Shown here one piece after another: positions 45,909 through 54,118 of a stretch of 64,000 nt of DNA. This DNA comes from Clostridia bacterium (GTDB taxonomy: Bacteria > Bacillota > Clostridia > Oscillospirales > Acutalibacteraceae), in assembly GCA_017465465.1 (NCBI GenBank), contig JAFTWE010000028.1:1-64000 (forward strand), given 5' to 3'. The position numbers and the translations under genes were made by a program. The notes under the pieces are model-generated. The model searched no databases. It was not told the origin of the DNA and worked only from the letters and a program-made list of their open reading frames with translations. Each line of letters begins with the position of its first letter. The first letter of the stretch is position 1.

Positions 45909-46997
45909 ATGTTTATTCGTCATTTAACTCAGCTTATTCTGTCGCTGTTTCAGAAAAGTCCGCTGGGCAAATCAAGCCGAAAACAGCCCGACGGATATAA
46001 ATCCGTTGCCTTGTCTGACTACACTTTGGTTGTAGGGATAATAACAATCCTTTTCACTTTGGCAATTTTTGTGGTGTCTTTGGTGCTTAAAGCTCCTGTC
46101 TGGGTGCCTGTTATCTGGGTTGTTTTTTCTCTTCTCGGTTTTTCTTTAATTATTGCGTGGAAAAATGTAAGAACAATTTACAATGAAGATGAGATTATTT
46201 ACAAAAACTTCTGGGGCAAAAAAAGACGGTTTCTGTATTCAGATTTTGTAGGTTATACAGGTATTGTCGGCAAAACTGATATGAAATATATCACCGTAGA
46301 CGGACATAAATTGATTATTGACCAAAGAACCGCAGCCCCTGAAATACATAAACTGATTAAAACAAAATATGAAGAGCTGCATAATGAGCGTTTTCCGAAA
46401 TTAGAACCCAAAAAAGATATCTTTAACAATAACCTCAGAGACCCTGAAGGATTTATAGTCACTTTTGTATTTGTGCTATTGATTCCGGTGGTTTTGTCTG
46501 TTGTGATGCTGATTTGGGGAGGCGAACCCATAACTCAAGCAGAGTGTGAAAAAGCTATAGTTTCGGTTGAGGATTATCATATCGCCGAAGGAGATTTTTA
46601 TTTTTACAGTGATGGGTATGAAGAGTATTTTGCAGTTTATGATTATGAAAAATATGTATCCGATTTAGAAACATTTGAAGGATTATATAAAAGCGGTAAT
46701 TCTTTTGAGGTATTGTGTAAATATCATGAACCTTTCCACGGAAGACCTGCTTATTATGATGTATGTAGTATAACTTTTGATGAAAAGGAATTATTGGCTT
46801 TTGAAAGCATAAATGAAAAGTTAGAAAAACAGGGTTTGTTGATTATGGTCTTTTTGAGTATAGCATTTTTGCTTATATTAGTTGTAGCTTTGATACATAT
46901 AATTATAGCGCGACATCCTGAAAAGTTTAATCCTAAATTGGTAAGGTTCTTCTTTAAAGAGGGTTCATTTGTAAAATATAATTACGGCAGAGATTAA
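45909..46997 (+). CDS. Membrane protein with PH-like domain, unknown function
   Basis: 362 residues with four hydrophobic segments: two near residues 40-85, one near 178-200 and one near 305-330. Between the first pair and the third lies a beta-rich stretch (VRTIYNEDEIIYKNFWGKKRRFLYSDFVGYTGI ... YITVDGHKLIIDQ) resembling bacterial PH-like (DUF6560-type) domains on the cytoplasmic side. A Tyr/Glu-rich loop of about 100 residues lies between segments 3 and 4, probably outside. No catalytic motif; function not recognised. Confidence 0.65.
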   Translation: MFIRHLTQLILSLFQKSPLGKSSRKQPDGYKSVALSDYTLVVGIITILFTLAIFVVSLVLKAPVWVPVIWVVFSLLGFSLIIAWKNVRTIYNEDEIIYKNFWGKKRRFLYSDFVGYTGIVGKTDMKYITVDGHKLIIDQRTAAPEIHKLIKTKYEELHNERFPKLEPKKDIFNNNLRDPEGFIVTFVFVLLIPVVLSVVMLIWGGEPITQAECEKAIVSVEDYHIAEGDFYFYSDGYEEYFAVYDYEKYVSDLETFEGLYKSGNSFEVLCKYHEPFHGRPAYYDVCSITFDEKELLAFESINEKLEKQGLLIMVFLSIAFLLILVVALIHIIIARHPEKFNPKLVRFFFKEGSFVKYNYGRD

Positions 46998-47000
46998 GTC

Positions 47001-47225
47001 AGTAGGGCAGGGGCTTGCTCCTGCCGCTTCTTTGTCATCGGGTCAACCAGGTTGTCAACCCTTACGAATCTCCACCGTCAGCCAACTGCCCTCCTTGCCT
47101 AAAGGAGGGGGGACCGCATAGCGGTGGGAGGATACAAAAGCATATTAAAATCAAGCTTTCTATTAACAATCCCTCAGTCTTTTTGCTACGCAAAAATCCA
47201 GCTCCCTTTGCACAATGGAGCCGAA
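47001..47225. repeat. Mosaic of palindromic intergenic repeat modules (copy B)
   Basis: Several hairpin modules follow each other: GGCAGGGG-CTTG-CTCCTGCC (47006-47025), a GGGTCAACC...GTCAACCCTTACGAA unit (about 47040-47068) related to 11971-12000, CCACCGTCAGCC as in copy A, CCTCCTT-GCCTA-AAGGAGG with ACCGCATAGCGGT, and the 57-base element at 47166-47222. No credible coding frame. Same kind of mosaic as 11650-12005, in inverted orientation for the 57-base part. Confidence 0.8.
47166..47222 (-). repeat. 57-base dispersed repeat, copy 2 (inverted)
   Basis: ACAATCCCTCAG ... ATGGAGCC; reverse complement of 11727-11783 with two differences, one of which disturbs the CTCCCTT/AAGGGAG hairpin. Confidence 0.92.
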
Positions 47226-47252
47226 AAAGGGCACCGTCATTGACGGTGCCTT
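47224..47252 (-). terminator. Terminator of the ceramidase-like gene
   Basis: GGCACCGTCA and TGACGGTGCC form a 10-bp stem (47230-47250). Read on the minus strand it is followed by CTTTTT. Confidence 0.85.
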
Positions 47253-47266
47253 AACTGTTGCTATTA

Positions 47267-49048
47267 TTATTTCATTTCATCAATCATTGCATAATATTCA
47301 CTTACAATATATGAGCCCATGTGCTTACCAACTGAAAGTGTTTCGTCTGCAATGCCTTCGCCGATGATGTGTCCCATAAATGCGAAGTTGTTATCTGTGA
47401 GAACATAGCCGAGAGCATCGTTTGCAAGGCTTACAGCGTAAATATCAACGCCGTCAACTGCGGTTGCAAGGCTTTCATAAGGCCATTCGGTGCCGTCCCA
47501 GTTTGTGTAGCCTGTAATCTCGTGACCCCAGAAAACTTCGGGATAAAGCTCAGCAGGGAAGAGTGCAAGACCAACTCTGTTGCCGAATTCAAGATAACCC
47601 ATTTCTGTAGGCATTACAGTGTTTCCGTCTTCATCAATATAAACTCTGTTGTTAACAAGCTTCACTTCGCAAGCGAGAACGAGAATGCTGTTTTCAGGGT
47701 GAATAACAATCTCTCTGTGTGTTGCATTAAGTACGGGAGCAAGCTTTTCTGAATAATCAGCTTCAACAATCAGTTTGCCGAAGGCTCTGCCCAATGTCTT
47801 AGCGCTTGCGCCTTTTGATTCCCACTCAGTGAGACCTGTTTCGTCAACCTCAATATCTCTTGAAACCTGACCGACAGCACCGGGAATCATAACCACATTG
47901 CCGCCGTTTGTTTCTTTGATATATTCATCAAGATAGTAGATAAAGTCAGAGCCAACAAGGTTGTTGCTTGCGCTGAATGATGTTGCATGGCAGGTGATGT
48001 CTGCAATGTATGTTGCTTCACTGCCGCTGTCAGGCACAAAGTAAAGGCTTGCAATTTCGGGCAAATCTTCCTTTGAAATAAGGTCGCGCTTGTCTTCAAT
48101 TATATCACCGCAATAGATTGATGAATAATAAAGCTGACCTTTTTCAACATCTTCAAATGCTTCTTTAACTGCAAGGATAGACTGCTCAACAAAATACTCT
48201 TTGAAGTATGTGGGAGCCTCAAGGAAAGGAAGCTCGTCAAAAATTTCAAACTCGTTATTAAAGCCGTTAGCAAGGAGCTTGTAGAAGAACTGTGTGCTTA
48301 CGCCCTGAGTGTCAAGAGCTGAATGAGCGTGAGTTGCCATAATGTTAATGCTTGCAACCTCAATACCTTCTTCTTCGCAATAAGCCATAACACCCTTACG
48401 GATGCTTCTTACATCAGTTGAAGTAACACCGAGGCAGTCAATAGCGCCAACAACAACCGCACCCTCACCGCTGTTATCATCAATAACTGCAACGCGGACT
48501 CTCATATCGTCATAAACTCCGAGAGCTTCTTTGTTCATAAGGTCGCGGCCAAGGTAATAATCACCGCTGTCAATATCTTCGGGAACAACGCTTCTGCTTG
48601 CATAGCCAAGGCTCCAGTAATTGCCTTCTGCGGCTGATGTCTGATATGTATCGCGGCCGGGCATAAAGCCAACCTCTTCGCTGTTATAGTCAGCAAGGCT
48701 TTGCCAGTTGTTGGGGTTGGGATAGAGCTTGCAGATAATCTGAACAAGCTTTTCAACAACAACATTGAGCACATTGTAAAGCACTTTCATAAGGTTGTCT
48801 TCAAAGCTGAGCTCAGAGCTGAGACCGTTGAATGCGCCCTCTAACATAGCAAGGCTTTCAATCCACATCATCGGGTCTGCAATATAGCCGACAAATTCAT
48901 CCATTGTGGATTTTTCAGCTTCTTCTGTTTCAACTATGGGAGTTTCTTCAACGGCATCTTCAGTTGCATAAACACCTGTGCAACCGATTGAAAAAACAAG
49001 AGCTAAACACAGAAAAAGAGAAACAAATTTCATAAAATTCTTTTTCAT
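47267..49048 (-). CDS. Secreted neutral/alkaline ceramidase-like hydrolase
   Basis: 593 residues. An N-terminal signal peptide (MKKNFMKFVSLFLCLALVFSIGCTGVYA) is followed by an acidic linker. From about residue 140 the protein resembles the N-terminal domain of neutral ceramidases: GYASR, YYLGRDL, DDMRVRVAVID and GAIDCLGVTSTDVRSIRKGV, then the zinc/nucleophile region MATHAHSALDTQG near residue 245, and a second histidine region ITCHATSFSASNNLVGSDF. If the assignment is right it would deacylate sphingolipid-like substrates outside the cell. The canonical C-terminal Ig-like ceramidase domain is not obvious. Monocistronic with its own promoter and terminator. Confidence 0.7.
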   Translation of the reverse strand: MKKNFMKFVSLFLCLALVFSIGCTGVYATEDAVEETPIVETEEAEKSTMDEFVGYIADPMMWIESLAMLEGAFNGLSSELSFEDNLMKVLYNVLNVVVEKLVQIICKLYPNPNNWQSLADYNSEEVGFMPGRDTYQTSAAEGNYWSLGYASRSVVPEDIDSGDYYLGRDLMNKEALGVYDDMRVRVAVIDDNSGEGAVVVGAIDCLGVTSTDVRSIRKGVMAYCEEEGIEVASINIMATHAHSALDTQGVSTQFFYKLLANGFNNEFEIFDELPFLEAPTYFKEYFVEQSILAVKEAFEDVEKGQLYYSSIYCGDIIEDKRDLISKEDLPEIASLYFVPDSGSEATYIADITCHATSFSASNNLVGSDFIYYLDEYIKETNGGNVVMIPGAVGQVSRDIEVDETGLTEWESKGASAKTLGRAFGKLIVEADYSEKLAPVLNATHREIVIHPENSILVLACEVKLVNNRVYIDEDGNTVMPTEMGYLEFGNRVGLALFPAELYPEVFWGHEITGYTNWDGTEWPYESLATAVDGVDIYAVSLANDALGYVLTDNNFAFMGHIIGEGIADETLSVGKHMGSYIVSEYYAMIDEMK

Positions 49049-49078
49049 AAAATTACCTCCTGATAATTATACGAATAT

Positions 49079-49107
49079 ATTATATAAAACTTATGGAAAT
49101 AAATCAA
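49079..49107 (-). promoter_or_regulatory. Promoter of the ceramidase-like gene
   Basis: Minus strand: TTGATT (49107-49102), 17 bases, TATAAT (49084-49079); GGAGG precedes the start codon at 49048. Confidence 0.7.
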
Positions 49108-49161
49108 CAAATTTTTATTTTTGAATATTACAAAATTTCTTTATTATAATTGTTTATTTTT

Positions 49162-49185
49162 AATGATAAAAGTGATATAATCATT
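49162..49185 (+). promoter_or_regulatory. Inverted repeat over the -10 region of the metal GTPase operon
   Basis: AATGAT (49162-49167) and ATCATT (49180-49185) flank a TATAAT at 49176-49181; a tighter TGAT-ATA-ATCA palindrome is centred on it. This placement suits a repressor such as a Fur/Zur-type metal regulator, which is inference only; the -35 box is weak. Confidence 0.35.
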
Positions 49186-49219
49186 ATTTGTAAGAAAATA
49201 ATTCAAAGGACTTGATTAT

Positions 49220-50386
49220 ATGGCAAAGGTAGATATTTTTTCAGGCTTTTTGGGTGCGGGTAAAACCACACTTATCAAAAAGCTTATTAAAGAAGCTTTT
49301 CCCGGTGAAAAGCTTGTTCTTATTGAAAACGAATTTGGTGAAATCGGCGTTGACGGTAAGTTCCTCGAAGAGGCAGGAGTTGAAATCACCGAGATGAATT
49401 CAGGCTGTATCTGTTGCAGCCTTGTTGGTGACTTTGGTAAGGCTCTTACTAAGGTTGTGGAGGATTATGCCCCCGAGCGTATTCTCATTGAGCCGTCAGG
49501 CGTAGGCAAATTGAGCGATGTTATCAAAGCTGTTAAGGATGTTGGCTCAGATAAGCTGGAGCTTAACTCTTTCACCACCGTTGTTGATGCAGGCAAATGC
49601 AAAATTTATATGAAAAACTTCGGTGAATTTTTTAATGACCAGGTTGAACACGCGCAGACAATTATCCTTTCGCACACAGGTCTTGTAAGTGAAGAAAGAA
49701 CAGCCAAGGCCGTTGAGCTTCTTCGTGAGCATAACAAGGATGCCGTTATTGTAACAACCGATTGGGATAAGCTCACAGGCGAACAGCTCCGCAAGGCTAT
49801 TGAAAACAATGTGAAATCCCTTAAAGAAGAGCTTGAGGAAGAAGCTTGCCCTGTTTGCGGTCATCATCACCACCACGACCACGAGCATCACCACCATCAC
49901 CACGATGAGCATTGTGACTGCCACGAGCATGAGCATCATCATCACCATCATCATCACGACGAGCATTGCGACTGCCACGAGCACGAGCATGAACATCATC
50001 ACCATCATCACGACGAGCATTGTGACTGCCACGAGCACGAGCATCACCACCACGACCATGATGAACACTGCACCTGCGGCTGTCACGGCCATGAGCATCA
50101 CCACCACGCTGACGATGTTTTTATCAGCTGGGGCAAAGAAACAACAGTAAAATATTCTGCCGAAGAGATGAACAATATTCTTTCTGCTCTCGGTGATGAA
50201 GAAAAATACGGCATAGTGCTTCGTGCCAAGGGTATTGTTGAAGGAGCAGACGGTGAGTGGATTCATTTTGACTATGTTCCCGGTGAGCCTGATGTAAGAA
50301 CAGGCGGCGCTGATATTATCGGTAAGCTCTGTGTTATCGGCTCAAAGCTCAAGGAAGACGAGCTTGCAATTCTTTTCAGAATTTAA
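49220..50386 (+). CDS. CobW/COG0523-family GTPase with large His/Cys-rich insert
   Basis: 388 residues. G3E P-loop GFLGAGKTT (9-17), ENEFGEIGVD (36-45) and the metal site CICC (63-66) identify a COG0523 metallochaperone GTPase. The usual NKxD guanine motif is replaced by SHTG in IILSHTGLVSEE. Residues about 210-296 form an insert with roughly 48 His and 11 Cys arranged in repeats of DEHCDCHEHEH separated by His runs; the CobW C-terminal domain follows. Family members load or supply zinc, cobalt or iron. The insert should bind many metal ions, so storage or buffering is likely. It is 11 bases ahead of a second CobW-like gene. Confidence 0.9.
   Translation: MAKVDIFSGFLGAGKTTLIKKLIKEAFPGEKLVLIENEFGEIGVDGKFLEEAGVEITEMNSGCICCSLVGDFGKALTKVVEDYAPERILIEPSGVGKLSDVIKAVKDVGSDKLELNSFTTVVDAGKCKIYMKNFGEFFNDQVEHAQTIILSHTGLVSEERTAKAVELLREHNKDAVIVTTDWDKLTGEQLRKAIENNVKSLKEELEEEACPVCGHHHHHDHEHHHHHHDEHCDCHEHEHHHHHHHHDEHCDCHEHEHEHHHHHHDEHCDCHEHEHHHHDHDEHCTCGCHGHEHHHHADDVFISWGKETTVKYSAEEMNNILSALGDEEKYGIVLRAKGIVEGADGEWIHFDYVPGEPDVRTGGADIIGKLCVIGSKLKEDELAILFRI
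49855..50109 (+). repeat. In-frame tandem repeat coding for His/Cys-rich segment
   Basis: About four imperfect units of 45-55 bases, each encoding D-E-H-C-D-C-H-E-H-E-H plus a His run of 4-8 residues; the last unit is degenerate (DEHCTCGCHGHEH). Such CAC/CAT runs are prone to slippage, so unit number may differ between strains. Confidence 0.85.
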
Positions 50387-50397
50387 GAGGTGATTAA

Positions 50398-51339
50398 ATG
50401 GAAATCCCTGTATATATGTTTTTAGGCTTCCTTGAAAGCGGAAAAACCACTTTCGTTCAGGATACCCTTTGTGACAAACGCTTTAATTCAGGTGAAAGAA
50501 CCTTGCTTCTTCTTTGTGAAGAGGGCGAGGAGGAATATGATTCTTCAAAATGGCCTGAAAAAAACATTTTTATTGAAGTTATTGAAGATAAAAGCGAGCT
50601 TAATCCGTCCAACCTTGAAAGCCTTGTAAAAAAGCATAAGGCAGAAAGAGTTGTTGTGGAATATAACGGAATGTGGCTTGTGCAGGATTTTGCCGCCGCC
50701 GTTCCTGAAAATTGGGTACTTTATCAGAGTATGCTTTTTGTGGATTCCACCACATTTTCTGCATACAATGTAAATATGAGAAGCCTTGTTGTAGATAAAA
50801 TCAATTCCACCGAGCTTGTTGCATTTAACCGTTTTGACGCTTCTATGGACAAAATGGAGTTTCATAAAATTGTCAGAGGTGTAACCAAGCGTTGCGACAT
50901 TGTTTATGAATACAAAGACGGTCACGCTGAATTTGACGATATCGAAGACCCGCTGCCTTTTGATGTTGATGCTCCCGTTATTACTGTTGAAGATAACGAT
51001 TACGCCTGGTTTTACCGTGAAATTACAGAAAATATTAAGAAATACACAGGTAAAACCGTTCAGTTTAAAGCCATTGTTTCAAAAAACGGCAAAATCCCCG
51101 GCGGCACCTTTGTTGGCGGCAGGCATATTATGATGTGCTGTGAAGAGGATATCAGCTATTACGGCTTTGTCTGCCTTTATCCTTTGGCTGAGGCCCTCAA
51201 CACAGGTGACTGGGTGGTTATCACCGCAACAATAAGCTATAAATTCAACAAGCTCTATTCGGGCAAAGGTCCTGTATTTAATGTTACATCAGTTAAAAAA
51301 GCTGACCCGCCTGAAAAGAAGGTTGCAACATTCTTTTAA
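50398..51339 (+). CDS. CobW-like GTPase fused to YcgQ (DUF1980/TIGR03943)-like C-terminal domain
   Basis: 313 residues. The N-terminal ~200 residues are a reduced G3E domain: P-loop GFLESGKTTF (10-19) and a possible NRFD guanine motif in LVAFNRFDAS, but no CxCC metal site. The C-terminal ~100 residues (GKTVQFKAIVSKNGKIPGGTFVGGRHIMMCCEEDISYYGF, split here only in description, then a WVVITATIS strand) resemble the C-terminal domain of YcgQ-type DUF1980 proteins, including the paired Cys in MMCCEED. YcgQ proteins are encoded with YcgR permeases and CobW GTPases in zinc regulons, so the fusion joins two parts of that system. The upstream gene retains CICC but lacks NKxD, so the pair may act as a heterodimer. 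Confidence 0.75.
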   Translation: MEIPVYMFLGFLESGKTTFVQDTLCDKRFNSGERTLLLLCEEGEEEYDSSKWPEKNIFIEVIEDKSELNPSNLESLVKKHKAERVVVEYNGMWLVQDFAAAVPENWVLYQSMLFVDSTTFSAYNVNMRSLVVDKINSTELVAFNRFDASMDKMEFHKIVRGVTKRCDIVYEYKDGHAEFDDIEDPLPFDVDAPVITVEDNDYAWFYREITENIKKYTGKTVQFKAIVSKNGKIPGGTFVGGRHIMMCCEEDISYYGFVCLYPLAEALNTGDWVVITATISYKFNKLYSGKGPVFNVTSVKKADPPEKKVATFF

Positions 51340-51344
51340 TTGAT

Positions 51345-51974
51345 ATGGATATTACAATTCTTTATGAGGATGAACATTTAATTTTTGCCGTCAAGCCCGT
51401 TGGCGTGCTTTCGCAAAAGGGTGACGGTGAAAATATGATTGATTTGCTTTCGCAAAACAGGGGAGAGGTTTATCCCGTTCACCGCCTTGATACTGCAGTT
51501 GGCGGAGTTATGGTTTTTGCCAAAACAAAGCAGGCGGCGGCAAAGATGTGTGCATTAGTGAGTGAAAATCAGCTTCACAAGCAATATCTTGCCGTTTTGC
51601 AAGGTGCTTTGCCAAAAGAGAGTGATACTCTTGTGGATTTACTCTTTAAGGATTCGCGGAAGAATAAGTCTTTTGTGGTCAAAAGAGAGCGCAAGGGCGT
51701 TAAAAAAGCAAGCCTTGAATATGACCTTATTTCGTTTAAAGATAACCTTTCTTTAGTAAAGGTTAAATTGCACACCGGCAGAACTCACCAAATCAGAGTT
51801 CAGTTTGCATCCCGTAAGTTGCCTTTATTAGGTGACGGAAAATACGGCAGTAAATGTAACAAATGCTCTGTTGCGCTGTGGTCAGAATCCCTCAGCTTTG
51901 TTCACCCATACACAAAAAAAGAAATCGGTTTCACAGCGTCACCGCCTGACCGATTTCCTTGGAATAATTTTTAA
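51345..51974 (+). CDS. RluA-family RNA pseudouridine synthase, short form
   Basis: 209 residues, no S4 domain. Catalytic motif HRLDTAVGGVMVFAKT near residue 46 and RTHQIRVQFASRKLPLLGD near 145. The start lacks a visible ribosome site and lies 5 bases after the upstream stop, so translation is probably coupled. Target uridine (tRNA or rRNA) cannot be told. Confidence 0.88.
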   Translation: MDITILYEDEHLIFAVKPVGVLSQKGDGENMIDLLSQNRGEVYPVHRLDTAVGGVMVFAKTKQAAAKMCALVSENQLHKQYLAVLQGALPKESDTLVDLLFKDSRKNKSFVVKRERKGVKKASLEYDLISFKDNLSLVKVKLHTGRTHQIRVQFASRKLPLLGDGKYGSKCNKCSVALWSESLSFVHPYTKKEIGFTASPPDRFPWNNF

Positions 51975-51977
51975 TTC

Positions 51978-52002
51978 AGACTCCCGAAAGGGAGTCTTTT
52001 TA
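51978..52002 (+). terminator. Intrinsic terminator of the COG0523-RluA operon
   Basis: AGACTCCC, loop GAAA, GGGAGTCT, then TTTTT. It overlaps the end of the convergent HAD gene. Confidence 0.9.
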
Positions 52003-52677
52003 TATTATCTTTAAAATATCACTAAGCTTATCTACACAAAAGTCAGCCTCTTTATTGAATCCTTTGTGAACGAGAACGGTTTTCATTCCCGCCTTTTTGC
52101 CGCCGATAATGTCTGCTTTAAGGCTGTCGCCAATCATATAGAATTCACCGTTCGGATAATAGCTTTTGGCAAGTTCAAAAATTTCAGCACGGGGTTTTTC
52201 GTAACCGACACAAGCAGAAACTACAAAGCGCTCAAACAGATGATGAATACCCAATTCTCTCAAAACCTCCTCCAACTCAGGATAATTGTTTGAAAGAATT
52301 ATGTTGATATGCCTAAGCTCTTTTGCTTTTTGAAGAGTTTCAAGGGTAGTTTCATATATTATGTAGTTTTCCGGCATCATAACAATTTCTTTAACCTTTT
52401 CACTTGCAGTTTTAGCTAAAGTCTTACTTATTCCCAAAGAGAGGTAGCTTTTATAAAAGTGGCGGTTCATTGATTCCCACCATTTGTCACCTGTATTTTC
52501 GGGGTAAGCTGTTTCAGGTGTGTGCCAGGAAAATCCTGTTTCCATACACTTTCTAATGTCAAGAAAATGTATGCAGTTATCGGGAACAACAGAATCAATG
52601 GCTCTTCTGACACTGTTGCTCCATAAGTGGTGTGAAAGAGCAATAGTTCCGTCAAAATCCCAACAAAGGATTGCCAT
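52000..52677 (-). CDS. HAD-superfamily hydrolase
   Basis: 225 residues. Motif I CWDFDGTIALS near residue 6, motif II in IILSNNYPE, motif III K in GYEKPRAEIF and motif IV MIGDSLKADIIGGKKAGM: a complete HAD subfamily IA enzyme. Substrate unknown. Start at the ATG at 52677 with GGAG 8 bases upstream; an in-frame TTG six codons earlier lacks one. Confidence 0.85.
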   Translation of the reverse strand: MAILCWDFDGTIALSHHLWSNSVRRAIDSVVPDNCIHFLDIRKCMETGFSWHTPETAYPENTGDKWWESMNRHFYKSYLSLGISKTLAKTASEKVKEIVMMPENYIIYETTLETLQKAKELRHINIILSNNYPELEEVLRELGIHHLFERFVVSACVGYEKPRAEIFELAKSYYPNGEFYMIGDSLKADIIGGKKAGMKTVLVHKGFNKEADFCVDKLSDILKII

Positions 52678-52700
52678 AATGTCAGCTCCAATCAAAATGG

Positions 52701-52722
52701 GCGGCCTATGAAGACCGCCTCA
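52701..52722 (-). terminator. Hairpin after cysS, probable terminator
   Basis: Minus strand GGCGGTC, loop TTCATA, GGCCGCC (one T-G pair), followed by CATTTTG; modest T-tract. Confidence 0.55.
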
Positions 52723-52726
52723 GATT

Positions 52727-54118
52727 TTATTCTTTATGCCATTTTACGCCCTGAGCTGTGTCTTCAAGCACAATGCCCATAGCCTTGAGCTCATCACGGA
52801 TTCTGTCTGCCTCTGCCCAGTTTTTATCTTTTCTTGCCTGAGTGCGCTGAGCAATAAGAGCTTCAACCTCATCATCAAGGCTTTCGGTTTTTCTGTTATA
52901 TACAAGGCCAAGCACACCGCAAAGCTCGTCAAACAATTTGGCGGCGGCTTCACAGTCAGCCTTGTTAGCTGCGTCAGCAATAACCTTGGTGTTGATATCT
53001 CTTACAAGCTCAAAGATAGCGGCAAGAGCATCTGCTGTGTTGAGGTCATCCTCCATAGCTTCAACAAACTGTGCCTGGCGGGCTGAAAGCATTGCCTTAA
53101 TTCCGTCGGTTGCTTCACCGTCAGCAGCTTTTGAAATTGCAAAATCAAGGTTATCACGGCAGGTGTAAAGGCGGTTAAGAGATGCCTTGCACTGCTCAAT
53201 AATATCTGTGCTGTAGTTAATGGGGCTTCTGTAATGAGAAGAAATAAGAAGATAACGGATAGGCTCATAGCCGTAAGCATCAGCAACATCACGCACTGTG
53301 AAGAAATTGTTAAGTGACTTTGACATCTTAACATTGTCAACGGTGATGTAGCCGTTGTGCATCCAATAGTTAGCAAAGGGAGCGTCGTTACAGCATTCAC
53401 TCTGAGCTATTTCATTTTCGTGGTGGGGGAATATCAAATCCTGACCGCCGCAGTGAATGTCAATGGTAGTGCCGAGATAACGGCGGTTCATAGCTGAGCA
53501 TTCAATGTGCCAGCCGGGTCTGCCGTTGCCCCAGGGTGATTCCCAATAAGGCTCGCCGGGCTTTGCATTTTTCCAAAGAGCAAAGTCCATAGGCTCTTTT
53601 TTTACTTCACCAACCATAATTCGGGCTCCTGCCTCAAGGTCTTCAAGAGGCTGATGTGAAAGCTTGCCGTATTCCTTGAACTTTTTGGGGCTGAAATAAA
53701 CATCGCCGTCAGCCTCATAAGCGTAGCCTTTTTCAACAAGAGTGCTGATGATGTTGATGATTTCGTCAATATTTTCAGTAGCTTTTGGGTGAACGGTTGC
53801 TTCGCGCACATTAAGACCTTTGGCATCTGTCCAGAATTCTTCAATGTATTTTTCGGAAATTTCTTTGTAAGAAACGCCTTCTTCGTTGGCACGGCGGATA
53901 ATTTTATCGTCGATGTCAGTGAAATTCTGAACAAAACGAACATCAAAGCCTCTGTATTCAAGATATCTTCTTAAAACATCAAAAACGCAAAGAGGGCGGG
54001 CGTTACCGATGTGAATGTAGTTGTAAACGGTGGGGCCGCAAGCATAAATTTTAACCTTATTTTCTTCAATGGTTTTAAGCTCTTCCTTGCTTCTTGTGAG
54101 AGTGTTAAAAACTTTCAT
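52727..54118 (-). CDS. cysS: Cysteinyl-tRNA synthetase
   Basis: 463 residues. Zinc/HIGH region YACGPTVYNYIHIGNARP near residue 28, GNGRPGWHIECSAM with the zinc Cys/His near 205, and KMSKSLNN near 265. Starts directly after the cysE stop (TAAATG), so cysE-cysS form one unit behind a Cys T-box, as in many Firmicutes. Confidence 0.98.
   Translation of the reverse strand: MKVFNTLTRSKEELKTIEENKVKIYACGPTVYNYIHIGNARPLCVFDVLRRYLEYRGFDVRFVQNFTDIDDKIIRRANEEGVSYKEISEKYIEEFWTDAKGLNVREATVHPKATENIDEIINIISTLVEKGYAYEADGDVYFSPKKFKEYGKLSHQPLEDLEAGARIMVGEVKKEPMDFALWKNAKPGEPYWESPWGNGRPGWHIECSAMNRRYLGTTIDIHCGGQDLIFPHHENEIAQSECCNDAPFANYWMHNGYITVDNVKMSKSLNNFFTVRDVADAYGYEPIRYLLISSHYRSPINYSTDIIEQCKASLNRLYTCRDNLDFAISKAADGEATDGIKAMLSARQAQFVEAMEDDLNTADALAAIFELVRDINTKVIADAANKADCEAAAKLFDELCGVLGLVYNRKTESLDDEVEALIAQRTQARKDKNWAEADRIRDELKAMGIVLEDTAQGVKWHKE

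Noticed and set aside
47015..47254. 79-codon frame across the second repeat mosaic
   Set aside because: Composed entirely of repeat modules and a terminator; no ribosome site and no protein-like pattern.
49855..50109. Repeat tract considered as a CRISPR array
   Set aside because: Units are in-frame His/Cys codons inside a gene, with no spacers of unique sequence and no cas genes nearby.
49833..50150. Alternative plus-strand frame rich in Thr/Ile/Met within the His repeat
   Set aside because: A frame-shifted reading of the same repeat without a ribosome site or domain similarity.
49547..50266. Long minus-strand open frame of 239 codons opposite the His-rich GTPase
   Set aside because: It is the antisense of the CAC/CAT repeats (giving Val/Met runs), has no ribosome site, and the plus-strand gene has clear G3E motifs.
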